DNA of 64,000 nucleotides, from assembly GCF_018736065.1 (NCBI RefSeq), contig NZ_CP076129.1, forward strand, positions 1,116,001 through 1,180,000, written 5' to 3'. The position numbers were made by a program, and so were the translations under genes. Numbering within the stretch: the stretch's first letter is position 1; the number at the start of each line of letters is the position of its first letter. This document shows positions 30,085 through 38,746 of this stretch, one piece after another. Below the pieces are notes generated by a model, which did not search any database, was not told where the DNA came from, and saw only the letters and a program-made list of their open reading frames with translations. This DNA is from Flammeovirga kamogawensis (lineage in GTDB: Bacteria > Bacteroidota > Bacteroidia > Cytophagales > Flammeovirgaceae).

Positions 30085-30142
30085 GATAGAGTGAAAAATT
30101 AAGGTAATTGCATAAATTATTGTCTTAGTTTTTCACTCTATC
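30085..30142 (+). terminator. 14-bp perfect hairpin with 30-base loop
   Basis: Arms 30085-30098 and 30129-30142 are exact reverse complements, separated by 30 bases, and followed by TGCTTTT. It may end or attenuate the operon before the GH43-like gene. The long loop is unusual for a plain terminator. Confidence 0.5.
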
Positions 30143-30183
30143 TGCTTTTAAATAAACCAACATATTTAATTATTAAAGAAAAG

Positions 30184-31170
30184 ATGATAAACAAATTTAT
30201 AAAAAGTAGCTTGTTCTTATGTGCGGTACTCATAAGTAGTTTACTATCTAATTGTACTCAAAATAAAGAACTAAATGAAGAGGCTTATCTTTTTACTTAC
30301 TTTACAGGAAATAAAATTACTGACGAAAAAGTACACTTTGCCCTTAGTACTGATGGATATACATTTACAGCCTTAAATAATAACTCTGCAGTGCTTAACT
30401 CTAAAAAAATAAGCAAAACAGGAGGAGTACGAGACCCTCATATTTTAAGAGGAGAAAACGGGGTATTTTACATGGCTCTTACAGATATGGTATCAAGTAA
30501 GGGGTGGGATACTAACAGAGGATTAATTTTATTAAAATCAAAAGATCTAATAAACTGGTCTTCATCTGCTATTCATTTTCCAGCACGTTTTAAAAACCAA
30601 GAAAATTTAAAAAGTGTGTGGGCGCCTCAAACTATTTATGATAAAGAAAGTGGTAAATATATAATCTATTGGTCGTCCAAATATGGTACTAAAGAGGAGG
30701 TACTTTATTATGCATTTGTAAATTCAGATTTCACAGATTTAGAAGGGTACCCTACGCCACTTTTTATCCCTAAAAATAAAGCACATTGTATAGATGGAGA
30801 TATAATTATTAAAGACGATTTATACTATCTTTTTTATAAGACAAGTAATGAAAACGGCAAGGGTATAAAAGTGGCGACAGCAACATCTTTAACTGCAAAT
30901 AAATGGAAAGAGTACCCTAATTTTCTTCAAAAAACAGATAAGCAAGTAGAAGGTTCTGGCATTTTTAAACGTAACAATTCAACTGATTATATTTTAATGT
31001 ACGATCTTTTTCAAGATCATGGTTATGAGTTTTGTAAAAGCAAAGACCTCCTAAATTTTGTTCCTACCGAAAAGAAAGTAAAACTCAATTTTAGCCCAAG
31101 ACACGGTACAATTCTTCCTATTACGGGCAAAGAATATGATTTATTACTTGAAAAGTGGGGAATGCAATAA
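30184..31170 (+). CDS. GH43-like five-bladed beta-propeller hydrolase, lipoprotein
   Basis: A 328-residue lipoprotein (lipobox LLSNC, Cys24). The rest is a five-bladed propeller of the GH43/GH32 type. Candidate catalytic residues are in the usual order: Asp84 in GGVRDPHIL (base), Asp204 or Asp206 in HCIDGDIII (pKa modulator) and Glu256 in VEGSGIF (acid). Blade motifs GVFYMALTDM, KYIIYWSSKYG and DLYYLFYKTSNE are clear. The group that contains this arrangement includes alpha-L-arabinofuranosidases and exo-galactanases; in this PUL it could remove arabinose side chains from galactan or act on beta-1,3-galactan. Which of these is true cannot be told. Confidence 0.8.
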   Translation: MINKFIKSSLFLCAVLISSLLSNCTQNKELNEEAYLFTYFTGNKITDEKVHFALSTDGYTFTALNNNSAVLNSKKISKTGGVRDPHILRGENGVFYMALTDMVSSKGWDTNRGLILLKSKDLINWSSSAIHFPARFKNQENLKSVWAPQTIYDKESGKYIIYWSSKYGTKEEVLYYAFVNSDFTDLEGYPTPLFIPKNKAHCIDGDIIIKDDLYYLFYKTSNENGKGIKVATATSLTANKWKEYPNFLQKTDKQVEGSGIFKRNNSTDYILMYDLFQDHGYEFCKSKDLLNFVPTEKKVKLNFSPRHGTILPITGKEYDLLLEKWGMQ

Positions 31171-31497
31171 TTCATAAAATAAATAAGCTTTTTATTAGAA
31201 AACCTTAATAATAGCTCTTAAATAGCCTTTAAAAGCGTTAGTGTATGATTAACACTAATTTGTGTATGAAAATGAAAACTAATTAGAATAAGAACTACCT
31301 ACATTTGATACATACTTAACAACACTATAAAATAGTTGTTGAGTTTTTTTAAAGAGCATGTATGAAAGAATAAATTAAGTTGAAATTCTTGATTTTAATA
31401 TGTGATAAGCAATTACATACCACATTTAAAATTTAGAGAAAATCAATTATAAATTATTTTGAGTAAGTGCATTTAGCTATGAAATGTAAATGAAATT
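31171..31497. other. spacer with terminator, no gene
   Basis: A 327-base non-coding stretch. It holds a small hairpin (TTAGTGT with ACACTAA, about 31239-31258) and the terminator listed separately. The second GH53 therefore probably has its own promoter, which I could not identify. Confidence 0.55.
31315..31350 (+). terminator. rho-independent terminator after the GH43-like gene
   Basis: A 9-bp stem with one G-T pair (31315-31323 with 31335-31343), 11-base loop, then seven T. It separates the second GH53 from the main PUL operon. Confidence 0.8.
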
Positions 31498-33519
31498 ATG
31501 AAAACAACTACACTACTATTAATCATCTTATTCTTGTCTACATTTAAAATGTCGGCACAAGTTTTTTACAAAGGAGCAGACCTGTCTTATGTAAATCAAT
31601 TGGAAGATTGTGGAGCCGTTTATTACGACGAGGGTATTTCTACAGATCCATTTGAAATTATGGCCAATCATGGTGCAAATCTTATTCGGGTAAGGTTATG
31701 GCATAACCCAATGGCCCATTCCGAATTCCCTACCAATTATTCTTCTTTTGAAGATGCGGTAATAACTATTACAAGAGCAAAAAATGAAGGAATGCATGTA
31801 CTATTGGATTTTCATTATTCTGATAGTTGGGCAGACCCAGGAAAACAGACTATTCCTGCAGCTTGGGCCTCTTTAGTAGATGACACCCCAGCTTTAGAAA
31901 CAAAAATGTACGATTATACCTATAAAGTACTTACAGATTTGGACGCTATGGGTTTAATGCCAGAAATGGTACAAGTCGGTAACGAGTCTAATGGACAAAT
32001 GTTAAGTGCCGAAGGTGTGAATATTAAAACAGTAAACTGGGAAAGACAAAGTGCACTGCTTAAAGCTGGTATTGCAGGAGTGAGAGCAGCAGGTAATGTA
32101 TCTTCTATTCAACCTCAAATTGTTTTACATATTGCTAATCCAGCACATGGCGATGATTGGTTTGGAAATGCAATTAGTAATGGAGTCACAGATTTTGATA
32201 TCATGGGCTTTTCTTTATATCCAGAGTGGCATGGAGGAAATGTTGGACAAGCAGGTAACACCATTGAATACCTGAAAGAGAAATATAACAAAGAAGTTTT
32301 ACTCGTAGAAGTTGGTTTACCTTTTACGCTAGATTATAATGATACTGCTCCAAACATGCTATCTGCTATGCCTAGTGGGTACGAAGTGAGTGCAACAGGA
32401 CAGAGAGATTGGTTGATAGATATTACCACAGAAGTGTACAATAGAGGAGGAATGGGTGTAGTGTATTGGGAACCAGCATGGGTTTCTACAAGTTGTGAAA
32501 CAGAATGGGGAACTGGATCGCACTGGGAAAATGGAGCATTTTTCAATTTTAGTAATGAATTAATTTTGGATGGTGGCATTCAATTTTTGGAACAGCAGTA
32601 TGTGCCAGATGTAATAAACAATGTTACTTTTAGAGTGGATATGTCGGCAGAAACAGGAGTAACTGAAGCCTTCATAACAGGAGATTTTACAGGAACATCA
32701 GAATGGGAAATTTTGCCTATGATTGCTCAAGGAGATGGGATTTTTACATATACAACTACAATTTTAGAAGGAACAACAGGAGGTTATTTTTTTCTAAAAG
32801 GAAGCAATTGGACAGAAAGAGAAACGGTACCAACAGCATGTGCTTTAATGTGGGATAATGATAGACAATATACAATTACAAGTGGAGAGAATATTTTTTC
32901 TTATGCTTGGCAAGATTGTACACCTCAATTAACTAGAGAAGTTACTTTTCAAGTTGACATGACAGGTACTACAGCTTCTGGAGCCTTCATAACAGGAGAT
33001 TTTACTGGAGAAACTAGTTGGGAAATTTTACCAATGGAACATCAAGGAAATAATATTTATACATATACTACAACTTTAGAAATAGGAGAGACTGGCGCAT
33101 TTTATTTCTTAAAAGAAAACAATTGGTCAGATAGGGAAATAGTACCTATAGAATGTGCAATAATGTGGGGTGTTGATAGACAATACATTGTAGGAAATAC
33201 AAATAATACAATTGAACTTATGTGGGAAAGTTGTACAAATACATCGTCTGCTAGAGTAATTGATGAATCATTGGAAACAGAACTTTCATCACAAATATCT
33301 CTATACCCTAACCCATCAAAATCCTTTATTAAAGTGAAAGGGGTAACTCAATCAAATTATCAATTATATAGTTTAGAAGGTGTTACAGTTTTAGAAGGAA
33401 TACTAGAGAATGGAAACTCGTCCATAAATATAGAACAGCTTCCTAAAGGAATGTATGTTTTGCATCTGACAAAAAAAGGTACACAGACTAGTAATGTTTT
33501 CAGATTCTTAAAAGATTAG
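31498..33519 (+). CDS. GH53 endo-beta-1,4-galactanase with two accessory domains and T9SS tail
   Basis: A 673-residue secreted enzyme. Signal peptide ends at SAQ (about residue 21). The GH53 barrel (about 22-365) has acid/base Glu163 in QVGNESNGQM, nucleophile Glu271 in LLVEVGLPF, and VVYWEPAWV. Two tandem ~100-residue beta domains follow (about 374-476 and 480-580); they share VTFRVDMSA or VTFQVDMTG, AFITGDFTG, WEILPM, YTYTTT and NWTERE or NWSDRE, so they are close duplicates, probably galactan-binding. Residues ~600-673 (SLYPNPSKSFIKV to FRFLKD) are a T9SS type A sorting domain. This enzyme is thus sent out through T9SS, while its paralogue at 26180 is a lipoprotein. Confidence 0.95.
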   Translation: MKTTTLLLIILFLSTFKMSAQVFYKGADLSYVNQLEDCGAVYYDEGISTDPFEIMANHGANLIRVRLWHNPMAHSEFPTNYSSFEDAVITITRAKNEGMHVLLDFHYSDSWADPGKQTIPAAWASLVDDTPALETKMYDYTYKVLTDLDAMGLMPEMVQVGNESNGQMLSAEGVNIKTVNWERQSALLKAGIAGVRAAGNVSSIQPQIVLHIANPAHGDDWFGNAISNGVTDFDIMGFSLYPEWHGGNVGQAGNTIEYLKEKYNKEVLLVEVGLPFTLDYNDTAPNMLSAMPSGYEVSATGQRDWLIDITTEVYNRGGMGVVYWEPAWVSTSCETEWGTGSHWENGAFFNFSNELILDGGIQFLEQQYVPDVINNVTFRVDMSAETGVTEAFITGDFTGTSEWEILPMIAQGDGIFTYTTTILEGTTGGYFFLKGSNWTERETVPTACALMWDNDRQYTITSGENIFSYAWQDCTPQLTREVTFQVDMTGTTASGAFITGDFTGETSWEILPMEHQGNNIYTYTTTLEIGETGAFYFLKENNWSDREIVPIECAIMWGVDRQYIVGNTNNTIELMWESCTNTSSARVIDESLETELSSQISLYPNPSKSFIKVKGVTQSNYQLYSLEGVTVLEGILENGNSSINIEQLPKGMYVLHLTKKGTQTSNVFRFLKD

Positions 33520-33566
33520 ATTATGTGTTTTAATAGATAAGTTTCTTAACTCCGACTACTTATCAG

Positions 33567-33600
33567 AGCTCTCTTACAACTTGTGAGAGAGCTTATTTTG
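33567..33600 (+). terminator. terminator at the end of the galactan region
   Basis: An 11-bp stem with one G-T pair (33567-33577 with 33583-33593) and a T-rich tail (TATTTTG) after the second GH53. Confidence 0.6.
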
Positions 33601-33808
33601 TTGGATTAATGAATAAGGTGAGTACAACAAGTAATTTAAACTGATGTAATCGGTTATCAAATTAAAAGCTGGAATTGAATTAAGAAAAGTTGTAATTGAT
33701 ACATCATATTTATTTACTTAAAAACAATTTTTTAATAAATTGTCCTCTTTTCAATTTTCTTAATAATTAGTTATATTTAATTAGCACATACCTAAATACT
33801 AATTAAAT

Positions 33809-34945
33809 ATGCGTTATATCTTTATTACCCTATACTTTATTACTATAATTTCTTGTAATAAACCTACTAGCTCATTAACAACAGAAAAATACTTAAAGGA
33901 GTACGAGACTACCCCATCAGAATTTATAATTAAGAAATTTAAAACCAATACGGTTGTTCTATTAGGAGAAGACCACGGTATTAAAAATAACCTTGATTTT
34001 GTAAGTCAGTTAATTCCTAAATTATACAAGGCAGGAGTTTATAATTTAGGAATGGAGTTTGGCGCTTCGGAAATGCAACATAAAGTAGATTCTCTATTAT
34101 CAGCCCCTCAGTTTGATGAAGAACTTATGAGAAATATAATGTTCTTTTATAACGTTGGATGGCCTTATAAAGAATATATGGATGTCTATAAAAATGCTTG
34201 GAAATTTAATACAACATTAAAAGCTAATGATAAGAAATTTAGAATAATAAACCTTAGCTACCAATACAATTGGAGTAATTACTTAGGTGAAAATACACCC
34301 GAAGAAAAAGCTGAAATATTTAATAAAGGAGAAGCAGATCTTTATCGAGCTAAGGTTGTGGAAAAAGAAGTTTTTGATAAAAATGAGAAAGCACTTTTAC
34401 TAGTAGGTACTCCACATGCATTTACAAAGTTTTTAAATAGAAATTTAGAAAATAAGATTTCAGAAAATTGTCCCGCAGAAGCCATTTATTTAGGACACCG
34501 TTTACTAGATAAACATCCCGATAAAGTATATACTATCTTATTGCATCAAGCATTTTATGGAACAGAAAAATCTAATTATAAGTTGATGTCACCTGCACAT
34601 GGAAATATTGAAAAAGCAATGGCATTAAATGGAAATAAGCCGATAGCATTTGATCTAGTTCATTCACCAATGGGGCTGTTAGAAGATAATAGTTTTTATG
34701 CATCATGTAATGATACATTTAGGTTAAATCAATTTTTTGATGCCTACATCTTTCTAGTACCTTTTGATCAAATGGATGGTTGTACATACGATGCTCATTT
34801 TTATGATAACCATAATTGGGAAGACATTAGAGTACAAATACCTGATCCTAATTGGAATCCTCGTCCATCAACACAACAAAAATACCAAGAGCAGAGAAGA
34901 GCGTTTGTTGATATAAAAGAGAGATATAAAGATGTGATAAATTAA
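33809..34945 (+). CDS. EreA/ChaN-like lipoprotein of unknown function
   Basis: A 378-residue lipoprotein (lipobox IISC, Cys16). The motif VVLLGEDHGIKNN (Glu54, His56) followed by LGMEFGASE (Glu83) and the late LLLVGTPHAFTKF is the pattern of the erythromycin esterase/ChaN/TraB-like fold, where these Glu and His residues line the active or haem site. The rest is helical with a C-terminal Trp/Pro-rich part (DPNWNPRPSTQQK). Macrolide hydrolysis is not implied, as most family members have unknown roles. A larger protein with the same N-terminal motif lies at 55150. It ends against a bidirectional terminator. Confidence 0.65.
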   Translation: MRYIFITLYFITIISCNKPTSSLTTEKYLKEYETTPSEFIIKKFKTNTVVLLGEDHGIKNNLDFVSQLIPKLYKAGVYNLGMEFGASEMQHKVDSLLSAPQFDEELMRNIMFFYNVGWPYKEYMDVYKNAWKFNTTLKANDKKFRIINLSYQYNWSNYLGENTPEEKAEIFNKGEADLYRAKVVEKEVFDKNEKALLLVGTPHAFTKFLNRNLENKISENCPAEAIYLGHRLLDKHPDKVYTILLHQAFYGTEKSNYKLMSPAHGNIEKAMALNGNKPIAFDLVHSPMGLLEDNSFYASCNDTFRLNQFFDAYIFLVPFDQMDGCTYDAHFYDNHNWEDIRVQIPDPNWNPRPSTQQKYQEQRRAFVDIKERYKDVIN

Positions 34946-34963
34946 ATATTTTATGCAATACGT

Positions 34964-35000
34964 AAACGGCTCATCAAGAAAAATACTTGATGAGCCGTTT
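34964..35000. terminator. bidirectional terminator between convergent genes
   Basis: A perfect 15-bp stem (34964-34978 with 34986-35000) with a 7-base loop. It is flanked by T-rich sequence on the plus side and A-rich on the left arm, and serves both the EreA-like gene and the convergent decarboxylase gene ending at 35014. Confidence 0.9.
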
Positions 35001-35013
35001 TATTTTCTACTAA

Positions 35014-36237
35014 TTATTGAACGGAAAGTTCTTCTATTAGTGGTTCTAATTTTTCTATTGTAACGTGTTCCATTACTACCACTTTATACCATTTTGGATT
35101 ATGGTGAACATCGGGTACTAAACCAAATCGTTTGGCTGTTTCCGGACGAATTTTATCGGCATGCATAGTAACAATATTAGAATCTTTACTCCTAAAATAA
35201 GAAATACCAATTTCGTCTAATTTATGAGTAAACCAGTCTGCTCTTTTAGATAAAATATAAATCTTTTCCCGCATTCCATATGGGCCGTACGTCATTAAAA
35301 TCATCCAAATGGCAATAGCATTTGCACCAGACCTAGAACCTATCAGTGTAAAGTCATCACCTTCTACATAATCTGCTTTAGTATTGGCATAATGCATCCA
35401 GTCTTTTCTAATTAAAAACACGCCAGTTCCATAAGGTGCTTGCAACATTTTATGAGCATCCAAAGTAACAGATGTCACTTTTGGGTTTCTAAAATCTAAC
35501 TGATGTTGCTTATGTGAGAAAGGGAAAAAGAACCCTCCGTAGGCACCATCAATATGTAGTTTATAATTTAAATTATGAGCATCAAGGTAATCAGTAAATA
35601 AATCTACTTTATCTACAGAACCATACATTGTTGTCATCATATTAGCAATAATGATAAAATATTTTTTACCATCTACTTGTGCCTTTTCAATACAACTTCC
35701 TACTGTATCTTCTGAGACCTCTCTTGTATCAAAATCAACAGAAATTCTATAATAAGCAAGCGATAAAATATTAGAAGCTTTGGCCATTGAATAATGACTA
35801 TCTTCAGAAGAGATGATCGCAATTTCATCGTTAGAAGCATTAAATTCTTGCTTATAATAATTTCGATATATCCATATTGCCTGCATGTTAGCTTCAGTCC
35901 CTCCAGAGGCAACATACCCGTCAATAGTATTAATTTCTGCGTTTAGAATATCAGTCCCACAAACTTCAATAAGCTCTCTTTCAATAGATTGAGTTCCTTT
36001 AAAGAAGCTTTCGGAAATACCTTGTGTGTGACAACCAATATGGTTAGGATTGTGTAATAGAGTAGTTATAAATGGAGCCTCTTTTAAAAATGGGGCATCG
36101 TCTGGGAAAACTTTACTATCTAAGTGAGAGCCAGGAACTCCCAACGATTGATTTCCAAAATAATCTGTATTGTTATCTAAGGCTTCAAAAATTCTCTCTT
36201 GAATTTCTGCGCGTGATTTCTTTTTCCAAATGTGCAT
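35014..36237 (-). CDS. PLP-dependent group II decarboxylase-like enzyme
   Basis: A 407-residue cytosolic enzyme of the fold type I pyridoxal-phosphate decarboxylase family (glutamate/histidine/tyrosine decarboxylases). The cofactor Lys is in TLDAHKMLQAPYG; the preceding HIDGAYGG holds the Asp that contacts the pyridine nitrogen; SGGTEANMQAIW binds phosphate and SSEDSHYSMAKAS carries the stacking His. I choose the ATG at 36237 (MHIWKKKS) because the frame otherwise opens only with a TTG at 36273. The substrate is not evident; members of this clade in Bacteroidota are often annotated loosely as aspartate aminotransferase or glutamate decarboxylase. Single-gene unit. Confidence 0.88.
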   Translation of the reverse strand: MHIWKKKSRAEIQERIFEALDNNTDYFGNQSLGVPGSHLDSKVFPDDAPFLKEAPFITTLLHNPNHIGCHTQGISESFFKGTQSIERELIEVCGTDILNAEINTIDGYVASGGTEANMQAIWIYRNYYKQEFNASNDEIAIISSEDSHYSMAKASNILSLAYYRISVDFDTREVSEDTVGSCIEKAQVDGKKYFIIIANMMTTMYGSVDKVDLFTDYLDAHNLNYKLHIDGAYGGFFFPFSHKQHQLDFRNPKVTSVTLDAHKMLQAPYGTGVFLIRKDWMHYANTKADYVEGDDFTLIGSRSGANAIAIWMILMTYGPYGMREKIYILSKRADWFTHKLDEIGISYFRSKDSNIVTMHADKIRPETAKRFGLVPDVHHNPKWYKVVVMEHVTIEKLEPLIEELSVQ

Positions 36238-36350
36238 TCTAGTATGTAATATGTGGTGCACAAAGATAGTCAATTCGTTACATCGCCAAATTTTTTATAA
36301 AGGATAATTACCTATTCCTTATATTTACATAGGTATTACAATGCTTTTGT

Positions 36351-37700
36351 ATGAAAATTAATAACAAACTTTTACTCTTGCTTGTGGCATTACTTGGTTA
36401 TTTAGCCACGAATGCACAAACATACGATCAACCAGAATTATCTGAGAGCGTGCAATATGCACTAATTATTGGTACAGATAAGTACGATGGAAAGCCCATG
36501 TGGCCAAACCTAGATAATGCAGAAAATGATGCAAAGAGCATTAATACAGTATTAAAAAAAGAATATGATTTTTCTACAAAATTATTATTATCTCCAACTT
36601 TAGAAGAGGTGGAGAAAGCAATTCTTACGTATCATCAGTTCATAAAACCTAAAGATAGGTTTCTAATATATATTGCTGGCCATGGAGATTATGATCAAAA
36701 ACAATTTGATGATGGATTCCTAGTATTTAAAGACAGTAAAACCACAAGAAAAGATCCTACTAGAAAATCTTATCTTCAGTACAGAAGGTTAAATGGTTTA
36801 TTAAACGCTTTAGAAGCAAACCATGTGGCATTGGTATTAGATGTTTGCTTTGGAGGGAGTTTTAATGAAAAACTAAGAGATGAAACACCTAAATATAGAG
36901 GTAAGGTAGAAGATGAAATGGTAACGGGTCGTTTTCTTAAAAAGAAGATGAATAAGGTGACAAGGGTTTATTTAACATCTGGTGCTTTAGAAAGAGTATC
37001 TGATGGTGTTGATGGACATTCTCCTTTTTGTAGTGCCATTCTCAATGTTCTTGATAACGACCAGAACACACTTTTTACATTATCTGATGTACACCAACAG
37101 ACAAAACGATCGATGTCGGAAAGTATGTACGGTTCTTTTGGTAAAAATGAGTTAGGAAGTGAATATATTTTTAGCAGATCAAATTCTTCTACATTGTCCA
37201 ATGTACAGACAGGGAAAGAGGAGATTGCTATGGAAAATAATTTAACAAGAGGCCAGAAAAAAGAAGATAATATTCTACTCTATTGTATCGTCTTGGTGAT
37301 CGCAATTGGAGCTACGATCAACTTTTTTGTTATTAAAAAGCGTAAAGAACAACCTCAAAATTCAGAAGAGGAGGTAAATCAAATAGTACCAGAGAAAACA
37401 GAAAGTACCTCTACAGAAAAAGCTGAACTTGTAGAAGTTGAAGAGTTATTACCAGACACGGTAGAAGGTCAATTATCATCTATAACAAAAAGACCTTTTG
37501 ATCAGATAGAGATAAAAAATAAAGTTGAAGTGGAACATCAATTAAAATTGTATACCATCCATCAAAAAAATCTGCGTGCAGCATTAGAAGCAAAAGCTAA
37601 ATATGGTGATATGGCACCTCCAATTTTAATACATAGAATAAATGATGCGAAAGCAGAATTGGAGAAAATAAAAACGGAACTACTGAAATACATCCAATAA
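36351..37700 (+). CDS. membrane-anchored caspase-like (C14) protease with C-terminal coupling module
   Basis: A 449-residue protein. Parts in order: signal peptide (1-23, ending NAQ); caspase-like domain (about 33-275) with SVQYALIIGTDKYDG, catalytic His111 in YIAGHGDYD and Cys166 in LVLDVCFGGSF; membrane helix (about 307-328) followed by basic KKRK; acidic linker (335-380); helical C-terminal module (394-449). By the positive-inside rule the protease should be periplasmic and the C-terminal module cytosolic. The module contains KAKYG at 415-419, then M-x-P, and is repeated in the next gene, which overlaps this one by one base (TAATG). This points to physical coupling of the two proteins. The function is unknown; it resembles the effector part of bacterial conflict or cell-death systems. 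Confidence 0.85.
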   Translation: MKINNKLLLLLVALLGYLATNAQTYDQPELSESVQYALIIGTDKYDGKPMWPNLDNAENDAKSINTVLKKEYDFSTKLLLSPTLEEVEKAILTYHQFIKPKDRFLIYIAGHGDYDQKQFDDGFLVFKDSKTTRKDPTRKSYLQYRRLNGLLNALEANHVALVLDVCFGGSFNEKLRDETPKYRGKVEDEMVTGRFLKKKMNKVTRVYLTSGALERVSDGVDGHSPFCSAILNVLDNDQNTLFTLSDVHQQTKRSMSESMYGSFGKNELGSEYIFSRSNSSTLSNVQTGKEEIAMENNLTRGQKKEDNILLYCIVLVIAIGATINFFVIKKRKEQPQNSEEEVNQIVPEKTESTSTEKAELVEVEELLPDTVEGQLSSITKRPFDQIEIKNKVEVEHQLKLYTIHQKNLRAALEAKAKYGDMAPPILIHRINDAKAELEKIKTELLKYIQ

Positions 37701-38728
37701 TGGAACATAACAAAGCAACATACTATATAGGTGGATCAAAATTTAATTTGATCTATGACGATATCACTCAGGTACCATCAGATGCTATTGTGAGTTCTGA
37801 CGATGAAATGATTACAATGGGTGGAGGAGTATCTGCCACTATCCGTAGAAATGGTGGTCCATATATTCAAGAAGATGCTCAAAAACATACAGCTCTTTCT
37901 TTGGGTGACGTAGTGGTTTCTTCGGCAGGGACTTTACAAATGAAATATGTTTTCCATGCCATAACTATAAACTACCAAAATGAAGAGTACCTTGATGAAG
38001 ATGCTCTAAAAATGATTATGGATAATGTGCTTTCATTAAGTAAAGCACTAAAAATAAAAAGGATATCGTTACCTGCAATTGGAACTGGAGCTGCACGGTT
38101 TAGCTTTACTGATGCTGTGAAGATTATTACACAATCAATTGCCTCATTTTTACAACAAAACGAATGTATCGAAGCCTTTAATTTATGTCTTCTAAAAGAT
38201 GATGACGTAACCAAGGAAAAGGTGAATAAATTGTTTGAAGAATCTGTAAGTTACTTTTCTATCTCTCAGCAAAATAATACAATTAAAAACTTATTGACAG
38301 AAGCCAACGAGTCGTTAAAAGTACAAGAGAAAGTGGATGTTGCTTTAGTAAAAAAACTAGAAGATGGTTTTGCTAGAATTAATGAAATTGAGCAAACAAA
38401 AAGTAATGTAATTTTACCAAATTCAATTCCTACTTTATTAGAGGATCTTGGATTCCTACATGAACTTCTACATTCTGTAAATACAAATAAGCACAGAATA
38501 GAACAATTAAGAGAGGATAAAAATGTGTTAGAGCAGAAAATGAACTACCAAAGAACTGCTTTAAGGCATTATGAACTAGAAAAAGCGAAGTATGGCGGAG
38601 AGATGGTTCCTTTTAGATTATTAATGCAAATTGAAGAAGTTGAAAAGGAAATAGATACTACAGAAAAAAGCATAAATGAGATGAATGCTGAATTAAAATC
38701 TTATATTGAAGTAGCAGGTTTGAAATAA
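37700..38728 (+). CDS. macro-domain protein with the same C-terminal module as the caspase
   Basis: A 342-residue cytosolic protein. A macro domain (about 12-185) is shown by IYDDITQVPSDAIVSSDDEM, MGGGVSATIRRNGGP, LSLGDVVVSSAGTL, YVFHAITINY and LPAIGTGAARF, the loops that hold ADP-ribose or a related nucleotide. In place of the usual N-A-A-N after DAIV it has S-S-D-D, a form I associate with macro domains of bacterial conflict systems rather than housekeeping de-ADP-ribosylases. A helical linker (186-270) leads to a C-terminal module (281-335) with KAKYG at 295-299 followed by M-x-P, matching the module of the upstream caspase protein. Start overlaps the caspase stop. Likely a nucleotide sensor or eraser that talks to the caspase (inference). 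Confidence 0.85.
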   Translation: MEHNKATYYIGGSKFNLIYDDITQVPSDAIVSSDDEMITMGGGVSATIRRNGGPYIQEDAQKHTALSLGDVVVSSAGTLQMKYVFHAITINYQNEEYLDEDALKMIMDNVLSLSKALKIKRISLPAIGTGAARFSFTDAVKIITQSIASFLQQNECIEAFNLCLLKDDDVTKEKVNKLFEESVSYFSISQQNNTIKNLLTEANESLKVQEKVDVALVKKLEDGFARINEIEQTKSNVILPNSIPTLLEDLGFLHELLHSVNTNKHRIEQLREDKNVLEQKMNYQRTALRHYELEKAKYGGEMVPFRLLMQIEEVEKEIDTTEKSINEMNAELKSYIEVAGLK

Positions 38729-38746
38729 GAATCAAATAATAGAATA

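Noticed and set aside
33809-34945. Macrolide resistance esterase.
   Set aside because: Only the fold motif is shared; it is a lipoprotein of a different length without the full Ere signature set.
35014-36273. Start of the decarboxylase at the TTG at 36273.
   Set aside because: The ATG at 36237 gives the normal N-terminus; the extra 12 residues have no family support.
37700-38728. Reading the macro protein as a housekeeping O-acetyl-ADP-ribose deacetylase.
   Set aside because: The S-S-D-D variant, the C-terminal coupling module and the one-base overlap with a caspase gene argue for a dedicated partner role.
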